This document shows, piece after piece, positions 1 through 9,024 of a stretch of DNA of 64,000 nucleotides. Under the pieces are notes generated by a model. That model saw only the letters and a list, made by a program, of their open reading frames with translations, made no database searches and was not told where the DNA came from. The position numbers and the translations under genes were made by a program. The stretch is from Candidatus Parabacteroides intestinigallinarum (GTDB lineage: Bacteria; Bacteroidota; Bacteroidia; Bacteroidales; Tannerellaceae): the NCBI GenBank assembly GCA_019114945.1, contig DXEN01000010.1, positions 62,001 to 126,000 on the forward strand, read 5' to 3'. The first letter of the stretch is position 1. Each line of letters opens with the position of its first letter.

Positions 1-1704
1 CAAGTGGACAACCTTCGCAGGGTGGGAATCAAGGCTACGGCGGTTTATTCAGGGATGAGCCGCCACGAGATTATCACGCAACTGGAGAATTGTATCTTCG
101 GCGATTACAAATTCCTTTATGTCTCGCCCGAGCGTTTGGCTACGGAAATCTTCCGGGCCAAACTCGCGGCGATGAAGGTTTGCTTGTTGGTCGTGGACGA
201 GAGCCATTGCATCTCCCAATGGGGCTACGATTTCCGTCCCTCGTACCTTCGCATCGCGGAGATACGGGACGCGTTGCCCGACGTACCGGTATTGGCGCTA
301 ACCGCCACCGCTACGCGAGAGGTGATAGATGACATTCAGGAACGGCTGAAGTTCAAGCGAAAGAATGTGTTCCGGAAAAGTTTCGCCCGGAAAAACCTGG
401 CGTATATTGTCCGCCGGACCGACGATAAGCTAAATACGCTCATCCATATATTAGGAAAAGTCCCAGGTTCGGCCATCGTATATGTACGCAACCGGAAACG
501 GACCAAGGAAATAGCCACCAGCTTACGAGAAGCGGGAATATCGGCCGATTTTTTCCACGCCGGCTTGAACCGGGACGAAAAAGAATCCCGGCAAGCCCGC
601 TGGAAGGACAACGAATGCCGGGTAATCGTCTCGACCAACGCTTTTGGCATGGGCATCGACAAGCCGGACGTACGTTTAGTAATCCATGTCGATATGCCGG
701 GATCGCTGGAAGAATACTACCAAGAAGCCGGACGAGCCGGGCGGGATGAGAAAAAAGCGTACGCCGTAGCGCTATGCTCGCCGACAGACAATGCCAAGTT
801 AAAAAAGAGGTTATCGGACGAGTTCCCGGAAAAAGCGTTTATCTATCGGGTGTACGAGGCTTTAGGCAACTATTTCCAGATTGCCGTAGGATATGGTTTG
901 GATACGGTACACGATTTCTCGCTGACCGATTTCTGCTCGGTCTACAAACTCCCGATCTTGCAAACGCATCATGCCCTGAAAATCTTGGAATTATCCGGAT
1001 ACATCGAGTATACCGAAGAGGTGGACAACGCTTCCCGCCTGATGTTTACGGCAACCCGCGACGAATTGTATAAATATTTAGGCGATAACCAGCGCACGAA
1101 TACGGTGGTGCAAGCGTTATTGCGTTCTTATACAGGTTTGTTCGCCGACTACGCGTACATCGACGAGAGCACGATCGCGACCCGTGCGCATGTCACGCCC
1201 CAAGAGGTATACGACACCTTGGTCGGTTTGTCCAAATACAGGATCGTAAACTATATCCCCCATAAGAAAACCCCGTTGATTATCTATACCCAAACCCGCG
1301 AGGATCAGCGTTATTTAGTGATTCCCCGCACGGCGTATGAGGAACGAAAGAAACGCTTGGAAAAACGGATCGGGAAGGTCCTGGAATATATCAACGAGGA
1401 GCACGTCTGCCGCTCACGTATGTTGCTCGCCTATTTCGGGGAAACGGACGCGGAACCTTGCGGCCAATGCGATGTATGTTTATCCAAACACGCGTCCCGG
1501 CTCACGAACGGAGAGTTCGAAGCGATTCGAGAAGCATTATCGCGAGAGCTGGCCGATCGTCCGCTGCCCGTTAAAGAACTTATCGAAAAAATGCCTTTCA
1601 CGCAAGAGAAAAGCCTCACGGCGATTCGCTTCCTGGCGGATCAAGACGAGCATTTCACCTTAGAGGATGGCTATCTCTCCCTCCAGACGACAACAAACCC
1701 GTAA
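1..1704 (+). CDS. recQ: RecQ-family ATP-dependent DNA helicase, 5' end cut by window
   Basis: Unwinds DNA 3' to 5' in recombination and repair. The reading frame is open from the first base, so the N-terminus with the Walker A motif lies outside the window; the GTG at position 4 is not a real start. Visible are the DEAH-type box DESH followed by CISQWGYDFRPSY (about residue 65), the second RecA domain with STNAFGMGIDKPDVR and the QEAGRAGRD motif, and the RecQ-C-terminal zinc site (C...CGQCDVC, about residues 465-490). After it comes a short winged-helix-like tail and no obvious HRDC domain, so this is a short RecQ. It converges on the phosphofructokinase gene. Family call is certain; which RecQ paralogue is not. 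Confidence 0.95.
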   Translation, partial: QVDNLRRVGIKATAVYSGMSRHEIITQLENCIFGDYKFLYVSPERLATEIFRAKLAAMKVCLLVVDESHCISQWGYDFRPSYLRIAEIRDALPDVPVLALTATATREVIDDIQERLKFKRKNVFRKSFARKNLAYIVRRTDDKLNTLIHILGKVPGSAIVYVRNRKRTKEIATSLREAGISADFFHAGLNRDEKESRQARWKDNECRVIVSTNAFGMGIDKPDVRLVIHVDMPGSLEEYYQEAGRAGRDEKKAYAVALCSPTDNAKLKKRLSDEFPEKAFIYRVYEALGNYFQIAVGYGLDTVHDFSLTDFCSVYKLPILQTHHALKILELSGYIEYTEEVDNASRLMFTATRDELYKYLGDNQRTNTVVQALLRSYTGLFADYAYIDESTIATRAHVTPQEVYDTLVGLSKYRIVNYIPHKKTPLIIYTQTREDQRYLVIPRTAYEERKKRLEKRIGKVLEYINEEHVCRSRMLLAYFGETDAEPCGQCDVCLSKHASRLTNGEFEAIREALSRELADRPLPVKELIEKMPFTQEKSLTAIRFLADQDEHFTLEDGYLSLQTTTNP

Positions 1705-1718
1705 CGCGCCATAAATCG

Positions 1719-1828
1719 CACCTATGTTCTCCGGCCGATGCACGTATGTGTCTTTGCCAATACACGTATGTTAAAATGCCAACGCACGTATGTGTCTTTG
1801 CCAACACACCTATGTTCATGCGGACAGA
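1719..1828. repeat. Tandem array of five 22 bp units between convergent genes
   Basis: Units start at 1719, 1741, 1763, 1785 and 1807, each opening with CACSTATGT; the three central ones read CACGTATGT and mostly end in a TTTGCCAA-like stretch. A near-identical copy lies in opposite orientation at 58603-58637 (34 of 35 bases match 1777-1811). In addition 20 bases at 1717-1736 equal 58640-58659 in the same orientation. No coding sense; function unknown. Confidence 0.85.
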
Positions 1829-1841
1829 CAAAAAGAAGAGA

Positions 1842-1869
1842 GTGTGTCAAATCTTGTATTGTGACACAC
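1842..1869 (-). terminator. Hairpin between recQ and pfp, probable terminator
   Basis: GTGTGTCA (1842-1849) and TGACACAC (1862-1869) form a perfect 8 bp stem with a 12-base loop. Read on the minus strand it follows the phosphofructokinase stop codon and is followed by a short T-rich run, so it fits best as the terminator of that gene. It could also act on the recQ transcript. Confidence 0.5.
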
Positions 1870-1908
1870 CCTCCTTCTCCTAAAAATCAAGTATTTGAAG
1901 CGATATCC

Positions 1909-3555
1909 TTATTTCTTCTGCTCCAACTGCAACGTCTTGGTCGGCTGGTCGCAAACCTCCGTCGGGCCAAAGTACTGGATCGGACCCGGATAAACGTAGC
2001 ATGTGTTCAACGCCCACTCCTCGCGGTGAGAAGCGAACTCCTTGAACGGAGCGCCATCCAACTTCACCAACGCCTTCTGGATAACCGGCTTCATCTCGCC
2101 ATGACGACGCTCCATGTTCATCATCATCGTGACAGGGATACCACCCGCGATCCATTGGTCGGCCGGAGCCGTCGTGTTGCGTACGGACGACATATAGCCG
2201 GTCTTGCCAGCGGCGATCAAGCAAGATGCCGTGTAACCCAATGAGTAGCAGTAATCCGCGTCGTAGTTGGACGGAGCGGCGCAACGGCCCTCATAACCGA
2301 AGAAATGGTGCTGCGCGGCGAACTTACCGTTGTACTTGCCCTCGGCCTTCCACTCAGCCAGTTTCTTGCCAACCATCTCGGACAACAGCTTCTCGGTCTC
2401 GATCAACGATACCTGAACATTTCCGTGCGGGTCGCGATCCAACGACAACTGACGCGCTACGCCCTCCGGCAGGGAAGCGTAAAGCTCGGAATTCTCTTTC
2501 GTCAACTTGCTGATGATATAAGCGCGTTGCTCGCTTTTCTTAATCATCTTGAACTCAGCGTCATGCTTAGCCAAGAAATCGTTCAACTCGGCGATCAGGC
2601 GCTTCATGGCCGGAACGAACTCGATCAGTCCCTCAGGAATCAAGACCGTACCGAAGTTGTTGCCAGCGGCGGCACGCTTAGCCACGATGTCGGCGATATA
2701 CGTAACGATATCGTCCAACGACATCTCCTTCGCCTCAACCTCCTCCGAGATGATACAGATGTTCGGTTGCGTTTGCAGAGCGCACTCCAAGGCGATGTGT
2801 GAAGCCGAGCGACCCATCAACTTGATGAAGTGCCAGTATTTCTGGGCGGAGTTGCAGTCGCGTTGGATGTTACCGATAACTTCCGAATAAACCTTGCAGG
2901 CCGTATCGAAACCGAAAGAGGTCTCGATTTGCTCGTTCTTCAAGTCGCCATCGATGGTCTTCGGGCACCCGATTACCTGTACGCCAGCGCCAATCGCCTT
3001 ATAATACTCGGCCAAGACGCACGCGTTCGTATTCGAGTCGTCACCGCCGATAATAACCAATGCCTTGATGTCCAGTTCTTTCAAGATCTCAAGACCCTTA
3101 TCGAACTGCTCTTTCTTCTCCAATTTCGTACGTCCGGACCCGATCATATCGAAACCACCCGTATTCCGGTACTCGTCGATGATATCGGCCGTCAACTCCA
3201 TATATTTGTGGTCCACCAAACCGCCCGGGCCCAAGATGAAGCCATAAAGGCGAGAAGCAGGGTTGTGCGCCTTGATACCGTCGAACAGACCGGCGATCAC
3301 GTTGTGTCCGCCGGGAGCTTGGCCACCCGAAAGGATAACACCTACGTTCATGGCAGGCAACTCCTTCTTCTCATTCGATTTCTCGAACGTAATAACCGGC
3401 ATGCCGTACGTGTTCGGGAACAACTTCTTGATCTCTTCCTGGTCGGCTACCGATTGTGTGTACTCTCCATCCACAGCCTTAACCGCGCCTTTCAAAGCGG
3501 CAGGTACCTTCGGCTGATAAGCCGCTCTTGCGATTTGTAATGCACTTTTTGTCAT
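1909..3555 (-). CDS. pfp: Pyrophosphate--fructose 6-phosphate 1-phosphotransferase
   Basis: Interconverts fructose 6-phosphate and fructose 1,6-bisphosphate using pyrophosphate instead of ATP, in cytoplasmic glycolysis. The 548-residue length fits the long PPi-dependent class. The sequence has GGDDSNTNA, where the second Asp replaces the Gly of ATP-dependent enzymes, and PKTIDGDL, the lysine-containing signature of PPi enzymes; both are family knowledge matched to visible motifs. Start at the ATG complementary to 3553-3555, ahead of a conserved N-terminus. Monocistronic by context: convergent with recQ and divergent from the glucosaminidase gene. Confidence 0.96.
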   Translation of the reverse strand: MTKSALQIARAAYQPKVPAALKGAVKAVDGEYTQSVADQEEIKKLFPNTYGMPVITFEKSNEKKELPAMNVGVILSGGQAPGGHNVIAGLFDGIKAHNPASRLYGFILGPGGLVDHKYMELTADIIDEYRNTGGFDMIGSGRTKLEKKEQFDKGLEILKELDIKALVIIGGDDSNTNACVLAEYYKAIGAGVQVIGCPKTIDGDLKNEQIETSFGFDTACKVYSEVIGNIQRDCNSAQKYWHFIKLMGRSASHIALECALQTQPNICIISEEVEAKEMSLDDIVTYIADIVAKRAAAGNNFGTVLIPEGLIEFVPAMKRLIAELNDFLAKHDAEFKMIKKSEQRAYIISKLTKENSELYASLPEGVARQLSLDRDPHGNVQVSLIETEKLLSEMVGKKLAEWKAEGKYNGKFAAQHHFFGYEGRCAAPSNYDADYCYSLGYTASCLIAAGKTGYMSSVRNTTAPADQWIAGGIPVTMMMNMERRHGEMKPVIQKALVKLDGAPFKEFASHREEWALNTCYVYPGPIQYFGPTEVCDQPTKTLQLEQKK

Positions 3556-3608
3556 TGCTTGATTCTGATTTATTTAACGAATAATTGAATACATACCCAA
3601 TCGTGACG

Positions 3609-3635
3609 CGAATATAAGGAAAATTTCGCAGGAAA
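3609..3635 (-). promoter_or_regulatory. Possible pfp promoter
   Basis: On the minus strand TATATTCG (3609-3616) is one base off the Bacteroides -7 box TAnnTTTG, and TTTC lies 15 bases upstream at 3632-3635, closer than the usual 18-19. Position 50-80 bases ahead of the pfp start is right; the boxes are imperfect. Confidence 0.35.
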
Positions 3636-3730
3636 GGCACAGGTCCGATAAAAATAGAAAGAGCCCTCGCTTTCACGCGTCACCATTTCTAAAAAATCCT
3701 TATTTACCGGAAAGATATAGGTACTTTGCG

Positions 3731-3738
3731 TATATTTG
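3731..3738 (+). promoter_or_regulatory. Bacteroides-type -7 box upstream of the glucosaminidase gene
   Basis: TATATTTG matches TAnnTTTG exactly, 33 bases before the ATG at 3772. I see no good -33 TTTG at normal spacing, so the call rests on one box. Confidence 0.4.
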
Positions 3739-3771
3739 TCGAAATAAATCTCAAATCCAAAAAGAAGAATT

Positions 3772-4674
3772 ATGCGGTTGTTCCTTCGTGTCGTAAGCAT
3801 TTTATTGATTTCCCTCGTATGGATAGGGGCGGGAGCGAAAAGCAAACGATTGAACTCTTACCATAAATATATACAAAAATATAGCGACTTGGCGATCCAG
3901 CACCAAAAGAAATATCGCATCCCGGCCAGCATCACGCTGGCGCAAGGGCTATTGGAGTCCGGGGCGGGGCAAAGCACGCTGGCCCGCCGCTCGAACAATC
4001 ACTTCGGCATCAAATGCCATTCAGACTGGCGGGGCGGAAAGGTCTATCACGACGATGACCTGCGCGGGGAATGCTTCCGGAAATACAAACGGGTAGAGGA
4101 CTCGTACGAGGATCATTCCCGCTTCCTGGCGGAACGCTCCCGATACGCACGCCTTTTCAAATTGAACATCAAGGATTATAAGGGCTGGGCGAAAGGATTG
4201 CAAAAATGCGGTTACGCGACAGACCGCGCCTACGCCAATAAATTAATCAAGGTCATCGAGGATTACGAGCTATATCGCTTCGACTCCGAGAAAGGGAAGA
4301 AAAAGAAAAAGCAAAAACAGGCATTGCCGGTTCTCAGTTATCAAACCTACCGTACGTTCGGCTTAATCTATGTGTACGCCAAGGAAAACGATAGCTTTGA
4401 GCAAATAGCCCGCAGCCTGGGATTTAAGGCGAAACATTTGCGGAAATACAACGAGGTGCCCGAGGATTTCCCATTGCAGGCGGGCGACATCGTCTATTTG
4501 GAGAAAAAGAAGAAGAAAGCGGACAAGCCCCATTACGAGCATATCGTAGAAGTGGGCGAATCCATGCATAGCATCTCCCAGATGTACGGGATACAGGTCA
4601 GGAGCCTCTACAAAATGAACAAAAAGGACAAAGATTACGTTCCCGAGGAAGGAGATGTATTAAAACTTAGGTGA
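3772..4674 (+). CDS. Exported glucosaminidase-domain peptidoglycan hydrolase with LysM repeats
   Basis: Likely cleaves the glycan strand of peptidoglycan next to N-acetylglucosamine. An N-terminal signal peptide (hydrophobic LLISLVWIGAGA, about residues 9-22) is followed by a glucosaminidase domain (about 35-165). This contains ITLAQGLLESGAGQSTLA with the catalytic Glu, the SNNHFGIKC motif and YATD. A lysine-rich linker then leads to two LysM-like modules (about 195-245 and 255-300), which bind peptidoglycan. 300 residues, usual for this architecture in Bacteroidales. It stands just ahead of purM with no sign of a functional link. Confidence 0.9.
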   Translation: MRLFLRVVSILLISLVWIGAGAKSKRLNSYHKYIQKYSDLAIQHQKKYRIPASITLAQGLLESGAGQSTLARRSNNHFGIKCHSDWRGGKVYHDDDLRGECFRKYKRVEDSYEDHSRFLAERSRYARLFKLNIKDYKGWAKGLQKCGYATDRAYANKLIKVIEDYELYRFDSEKGKKKKKQKQALPVLSYQTYRTFGLIYVYAKENDSFEQIARSLGFKAKHLRKYNEVPEDFPLQAGDIVYLEKKKKKADKPHYEHIVEVGESMHSISQMYGIQVRSLYKMNKKDKDYVPEEGDVLKLR

Positions 4675-4720
4675 GTGAGATAAAAAGTATTACATTCGCG
4701 ATTTAAAAATAAATCATATA

Positions 4721-5893
4721 ATGATGAGTGATCAACGTTATAACTTGAGAGGCGTATCCGCTTCCAAAGAAGATGTTCACAACGCGATAAAGAACATCGA
4801 CAAAGGCATTTTCCCGAAAGCGTTCTGCAAGATCATCCCGGATATCCTGGGTGGTGACCCCGCTTATTGCAATATCATGCACGCGGATGGAGCCGGAACC
4901 AAATCATCGTTGGCGTATATGTACTGGAAAGAGACCGGCGACCTTTCGGTATGGAAAGGAATCGCCCAAGACGCCCTTATCATGAATATCGACGACCTGC
5001 TTTGCGTAGGCGCCGTGGATAACATATTGGTCTCCTCCACGATCGGACGGAACAAGCTATTGATACCGGGCGAGGTCATCTCGGCGATTATCAACGGCAC
5101 GGACGAGTTGCTGGCGGAACTGCGCGCGCTGGGAGTCGGTTGCTACGCTACGGGAGGCGAGACCGCCGACGTGGGCGATTTGGTCCGCACGATTATCGTG
5201 GATAGCACGGTTACGTGCCGCATGAAACGGGCGGATGTCGTCGATAACCAACATATCCAAGGAGGTGACGTGATTGTCGGATTGGCCTCTTCCGGAAAAG
5301 CGACTTACGAGAAAGAATACAACGGGGGCATGGGAAGCAACGGATTGACCTCCGCCCGCCACGACGTGTTCGCCAAATACCTGGCCTCTAAATATCCGGA
5401 GAGCTACGACGCCGCGGTGCCCGACGAGCTGGTTTACTCCGGCCGGCTGAAACTCACGGACACGATCGAGGAACTCGGCATCGACGCCGGCAAGCTGGTG
5501 CTTTCCCCTACCCGCACCTACGCGCCGGTCATCAAGGCTTTGCTCGACCAACTGCGTCCGCGCATCCACGGAATGGTACATTGCTCCGGTGGCGCGCAGA
5601 CCAAAGTGATGCACTTCGTGGAGAACAAGCGGGTGACCAAGAACAACCTCTTCCCCATCCCGCCCCTTTTCCGGATTATCCAGGAGCAAAGCGGCACGGA
5701 TTGGAGCGAGATGTACAAGGTGTTCAACATGGGGCATCGCATGGAAATCTACATCGATCCCGCCTACGCGGACGAGGTGATCCAAATCTCGAAGAGCTTC
5801 GGCATCGACGCGCGGGTGGTCGGCTTCGTAGAAGACGCGGAGAAGAACGAATTGATTATCGAAAGCGAGAAGGGCCGCTTTACATACGCATAA
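4721..5893 (+). CDS. purM: Phosphoribosylformylglycinamidine cyclo-ligase (AIR synthase)
   Basis: Fifth step of purine synthesis: ATP-dependent ring closure of FGAM to AIR in the cytoplasm. The 390-residue protein shows the PurM/AIRS fold motifs DGAGTKSSLAY, the conserved DDLLCVGA stretch and GGETADVGDLV, plus the C-terminal half with the SGGAQTKVMHFV stretch. This long form is the one usual in Bacteroidetes. Start could be either of two adjacent ATGs (4721 or 4724). It lies 6 bases upstream of prfA, and the purM-prfA-pyrF order is, as I recall, common in the phylum; here pyrF has been separated by the inserted restriction system. Confidence 0.9.
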   Translation: MMSDQRYNLRGVSASKEDVHNAIKNIDKGIFPKAFCKIIPDILGGDPAYCNIMHADGAGTKSSLAYMYWKETGDLSVWKGIAQDALIMNIDDLLCVGAVDNILVSSTIGRNKLLIPGEVISAIINGTDELLAELRALGVGCYATGGETADVGDLVRTIIVDSTVTCRMKRADVVDNQHIQGGDVIVGLASSGKATYEKEYNGGMGSNGLTSARHDVFAKYLASKYPESYDAAVPDELVYSGRLKLTDTIEELGIDAGKLVLSPTRTYAPVIKALLDQLRPRIHGMVHCSGGAQTKVMHFVENKRVTKNNLFPIPPLFRIIQEQSGTDWSEMYKVFNMGHRMEIYIDPAYADEVIQISKSFGIDARVVGFVEDAEKNELIIESEKGRFTYA

Positions 5894-5899
5894 ATATAA

Positions 5900-7009
5900 A
5901 TGAGCGAGAATAGTTTATTAAATAAGTTAGACGGATTGGTGAGTCGTTTCGAGGAGGTCGGTACATTGATTACCGACCCGGCGGTGATAGCCGACATGAA
6001 ACGATTCGTGAAACTGAACAAGGAATACCGCGATTTGGAGAAAATCGTAGCGGCCCGTGCCGAATATATCAAGGCGTTGAACGGTATCGAGGAGGCGAAG
6101 GCGTTGCTCGACTCGGAGCAGGACCCGGAGATGCGGGAGATGGCCCGGGAGGAGCTGGACAGTTGCAACGAGCGCATCCCGGCGCTGGAAGAGGAGATTA
6201 AGCTACTGCTCGTGCCCGCCGACCCGCAAGACGACAAGAACGCGATCGTGGAGATACGCGGGGGAACGGGAGGCGACGAGGCAGCCCTTTTCGCCGGCGA
6301 CCTGTACCGGATGTACGTGAAATATTGCGAGATGAAAGGCTGGAAAGTAAGCGTATCCAGCTTCAGCGAAGGCTCGTCGGGCGGATTCAAGGAGATTATC
6401 TTCACCGTATCGGGCGAGAAGGTTTACGGCACGCTGAAATACGAGTCGGGCGTGCATCGCGTACAACGCGTGCCGGCCACGGAGACGCAGGGACGGGTAC
6501 ACACCTCGGCCGCTACCGTCGCCGTATTGCCGGAGGCGGATGAGTTCGACGTGGAAATCAACGAGGGCGAGATCAAATGGGATACGTTCCGCTCGGGTGG
6601 CGCCGGAGGCCAGAACGTCAACAAGGTGGAATCGGGCGTCCGCTTGCGCTACGTATGGAAAAACCCCATCACGGGTGTCAGCGAGGAGATCTTGATAGAG
6701 TGTACGGAGACGCGCGACCAGCCGAAGAACAAGGAAAGGGCGCTTACCCGCCTGCGCTCGTTCATCTACGACAAGGAGCATCAGAAGTATCTGGACGATA
6801 TCGCGAGCAAGCGAAAGACCATGGTATCGACCGGCGATCGCTCGGCGAAAATCCGCACGTACAATTATCCGCAAGGACGCATCACGGATCATCGCATCAA
6901 TTATACGATTTACAACCTCTCGGCCTTCATGGACGGGAATATCCAGGATTGCCTGGACCACCTGATCGTGGCCGAGAACGCGGAACGGCTAAAAGAAAGT
7001 GAATTATAA
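5900..7009 (+). CDS. prfA: Peptide chain release factor 1
   Basis: Recognises UAA and UAG stop codons on the ribosome and triggers peptide release. 369 residues, normal for RF1. The GGQ motif that enters the peptidyl transferase centre is visible at residues 236-238 within FRSGGAGGQNVNKVESGVR. The region with HRVQRVPATETQGRVHTS and the C-terminal TRDQPKNKERAL stretch are also typical. Ends 21 bases before the inserted methyltransferase gene, which may therefore be transcribed by read-through. Confidence 0.97.
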   Translation: MSENSLLNKLDGLVSRFEEVGTLITDPAVIADMKRFVKLNKEYRDLEKIVAARAEYIKALNGIEEAKALLDSEQDPEMREMAREELDSCNERIPALEEEIKLLLVPADPQDDKNAIVEIRGGTGGDEAALFAGDLYRMYVKYCEMKGWKVSVSSFSEGSSGGFKEIIFTVSGEKVYGTLKYESGVHRVQRVPATETQGRVHTSAATVAVLPEADEFDVEINEGEIKWDTFRSGGAGGQNVNKVESGVRLRYVWKNPITGVSEEILIECTETRDQPKNKERALTRLRSFIYDKEHQKYLDDIASKRKTMVSTGDRSAKIRTYNYPQGRITDHRINYTIYNLSAFMDGNIQDCLDHLIVAENAERLKESEL

Positions 7010-7012
7010 TTC

Positions 7013-7023
7013 TAATTTGTAAT
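7013..7023. repeat. Left 11 bp direct repeat flanking the restriction-modification insert
   Basis: TAATTTGTAAT occurs here just after the prfA stop and again at 9011-9021 at the end of the endonuclease gene. It may mark the junctions of the insertion, but an 11 bp AT-rich match could be chance. Confidence 0.4.
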
Positions 7024-7030
7024 TATAACA

Positions 7031-8326
7031 ATGCGGACCACTCACATACATATTAAAGGAGACAGCCGTCAGATGAATCTGATGCAAGATCAATCTGTCC
7101 ACCTAATCATCACTTCGCCTCCTTATTGGCAACTAAAGGATTATGGAACAGATAATCAGATAGGATTCCACGATAGTTATGAAAGCTATATCAATAATCT
7201 TAACCTTGTCTGGGCAGAGTGCTATCGAATATTGAAAGATGGATGTCGCTTATGTATCAATATTGGAGACCAATTCGCTCGTTCTGTATATTATGGTCGT
7301 TATAAAGTTATCCCTATTCGTACAGAAATCATAAAATTCTGCGAATCAATAGGAATGGATTATATGGGAGCTATTATTTGGCAAAAGCAAACCACGATGA
7401 ATACAACAGGAGGAGGGGCTGTCATGGGTAGTTTCCCTTATCCTCGTAACGGAATTTTAAAGATGGACTATGAATTCATCTTACTATTCAAGAAATTGGG
7501 TAATGCCCCCAAACCTACACCGGAACAAAAACAATTATCAATCCTGTCTAAAGAGGAATGGAATACTTATTTCTCTTCACATTGGACTTTCGGAGGAGCA
7601 CGCCAGGACGGTCATATAGCCGTTTTCCCTGAAGAACTCCCCAAAAGATTAATCAAAATGTTCTCATTCGTAGGAGAAACCGTGTTTGATCCATTTTTAG
7701 GAAGTGGAACTACCGCATTAGCGGCAAGGAATTTAGGGCGGAATTCCATTGGTTACGAGATCAATCCTGACTTTACGGATTATTACAAACAAAAACTAAA
7801 CACCAAGCAAACCGATATAGAGCAAACAACATATATTTTTAAAGAGGATCTATCAAACTTCAATGTAGAAGAAAATATCAGCAAATTACCTTACATATTT
7901 GAAGATCCTCACCGATTAAATAAAAAGATTGATGTAAAGAAATTGAGATTCGGTTCCGTAATCGATAAGAATAGCGACACTCAAAGAGAAGAGTATTATT
8001 CCGTCAAAGAAATTATTAATGCCAATACTATCATTTTAAATAATAATTTACGCATCCGCTTATTAGGAATTAAAGAGAAAACGGATGTTCATGGAGCCGC
8101 AATTGATTTTATTCGAGAGAAAGTAAAGGGACATAAGGTTTTCTTGAAATTTGACATGATAAAATACGATGCGGAAAACTATCTATTATGTTATCTTTAT
8201 TTAGAAAACAGAACTTTCATCAATGCTCATCTGTTAAAAGCCGGGTTAGCCTATGTGGATGATAGCATAGACTTTAAGTATAAAAGTAAATTTCAATCAA
8301 TAAGCCATGGAAAAAGAATGGATTAA
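7031..8326 (+). CDS. Type II DNA methyltransferase (N4-cytosine type) with C-terminal thermonuclease-like domain
   Basis: Probably methylates cytosine in CTAG, protecting DNA from the adjacent endonuclease. Motif IV TSPPYW (residues 28-33) precedes the AdoMet-binding motif I FDPFLGSGTT (219-228), the beta-class order, and SPPY is typical of N4-cytosine enzymes. CTAG is inferred from the MjaI-like partner. Residues about 323-410 look like a staphylococcal-nuclease (TNase) fold: RIRLLGI, then HGAAIDFIREKVKGHKV, then YLLCYLY and INAHLLKAGLAYV. The family's second catalytic Arg and the DxPE motif are not recognisable, so this domain may bind rather than cut. Markedly AT-rich compared with prfA and pyrF, a sign of transfer. 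Overlaps the endonuclease gene by 20 bases. Confidence 0.85.
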   Translation: MRTTHIHIKGDSRQMNLMQDQSVHLIITSPPYWQLKDYGTDNQIGFHDSYESYINNLNLVWAECYRILKDGCRLCINIGDQFARSVYYGRYKVIPIRTEIIKFCESIGMDYMGAIIWQKQTTMNTTGGGAVMGSFPYPRNGILKMDYEFILLFKKLGNAPKPTPEQKQLSILSKEEWNTYFSSHWTFGGARQDGHIAVFPEELPKRLIKMFSFVGETVFDPFLGSGTTALAARNLGRNSIGYEINPDFTDYYKQKLNTKQTDIEQTTYIFKEDLSNFNVEENISKLPYIFEDPHRLNKKIDVKKLRFGSVIDKNSDTQREEYYSVKEIINANTIILNNNLRIRLLGIKEKTDVHGAAIDFIREKVKGHKVFLKFDMIKYDAENYLLCYLYLENRTFINAHLLKAGLAYVDDSIDFKYKSKFQSISHGKRMD

Positions 8327-9020
8327 TGGATCAGAAGGTTACAATTTAAAATACAAAAGAGAAACCCTCTTGAACTATGCTATGAACCGTTGGGGACTAA
8401 ACAAAGCTCAAAGCGTAGATGCCACTTCTGAGTTGATTCGCAATTGCGCACCCGCAGATTATGCCACTTGGGTAGACTATTATTTTAATAACGCTACTCA
8501 AAAGAAGAAGAAGAATGGCTTAAAAATAACTCGGGAATATCTCCATGCGTTAGGAGAAGAATTATATCTTAGACTATCCGAAAATGTTCATAATGAATTA
8601 GAATGTATTTCCGAAGAAGAATGCATTGATTATGTTTATAATTTAGTCATCAACCGGACCTACGAAGGATATAGGACAGAAATAGACACTATTTACGGGC
8701 AATTAGAAAAGGTTTTGGGTTGGAAAATGGAAGCCGCGCCCGATGAATGGGACAGAACGCTATCCGTAGACTTTTTTATTGAAGTAAAAAAATCTTGCTA
8801 CGTAGGCATTCAAATAAAGCCCATATCAACCCGACAACCTATCTATCAATATCAATGGATTGAGCAAAATAAAAGGAATCACCAACGATTTACTGATAGA
8901 TATAAGGGCAAAGTCTTCTTTGTTTTCTCCAAAAAGAATACTCAAGGGAAAAAACAAATAGACAATATCGAAGTCATTGACGAAATAAAACAGGAAATAG
9001 AACGATTAAATAATTTGTAA
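8307..9020 (+). CDS. MjaI-like type II restriction endonuclease, probably CTAG-specific
   Basis: Restriction partner of the upstream methyltransferase. From memory of the MjaI family, [11 protein letters not shown] near the N-terminus, the [13 protein letters not shown] stretch, the [19 protein letters not shown] block and APDEWDR are characteristic. MjaI itself cuts CTAG. A PD-(D/E)XK-type active site can be read as D155 (SVDFFIEV) and Q169-I-K171 (GIQIKP), with Gln where Glu is common. 237 residues. The start lies inside the methyltransferase gene, so its translation may depend on that of the methylase. AT-rich like its partner. Family call good, specificity inferred. Confidence 0.8.
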   Translation: MEKEWINGSEGYNLKYKRETLLNYAMNRWGLNKAQSVDATSELIRNCAPADYATWVDYYFNNATQKKKKNGLKITREYLHALGEELYLRLSENVHNELECISEEECIDYVYNLVINRTYEGYRTEIDTIYGQLEKVLGWKMEAAPDEWDRTLSVDFFIEVKKSCYVGIQIKPISTRQPIYQYQWIEQNKRNHQRFTDRYKGKVFFVFSKKNTQGKKQIDNIEVIDEIKQEIERLNNL

Positions 9021-9021
9021 T
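9011..9021. repeat. Right 11 bp direct repeat flanking the restriction-modification insert
   Basis: Second copy of TAATTTGTAAT, overlapping the endonuclease stop codon (9018-9020) and ending four bases before the pyrF start. Confidence 0.4.
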
Positions 9022-9024
9022 AGT

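Noticed and set aside
4..6. GTG as a recQ start
   Set aside because: The frame is already open at base 1 (Q-V-D-N-L-R-R) and the Walker A part of the helicase must lie upstream of the window.
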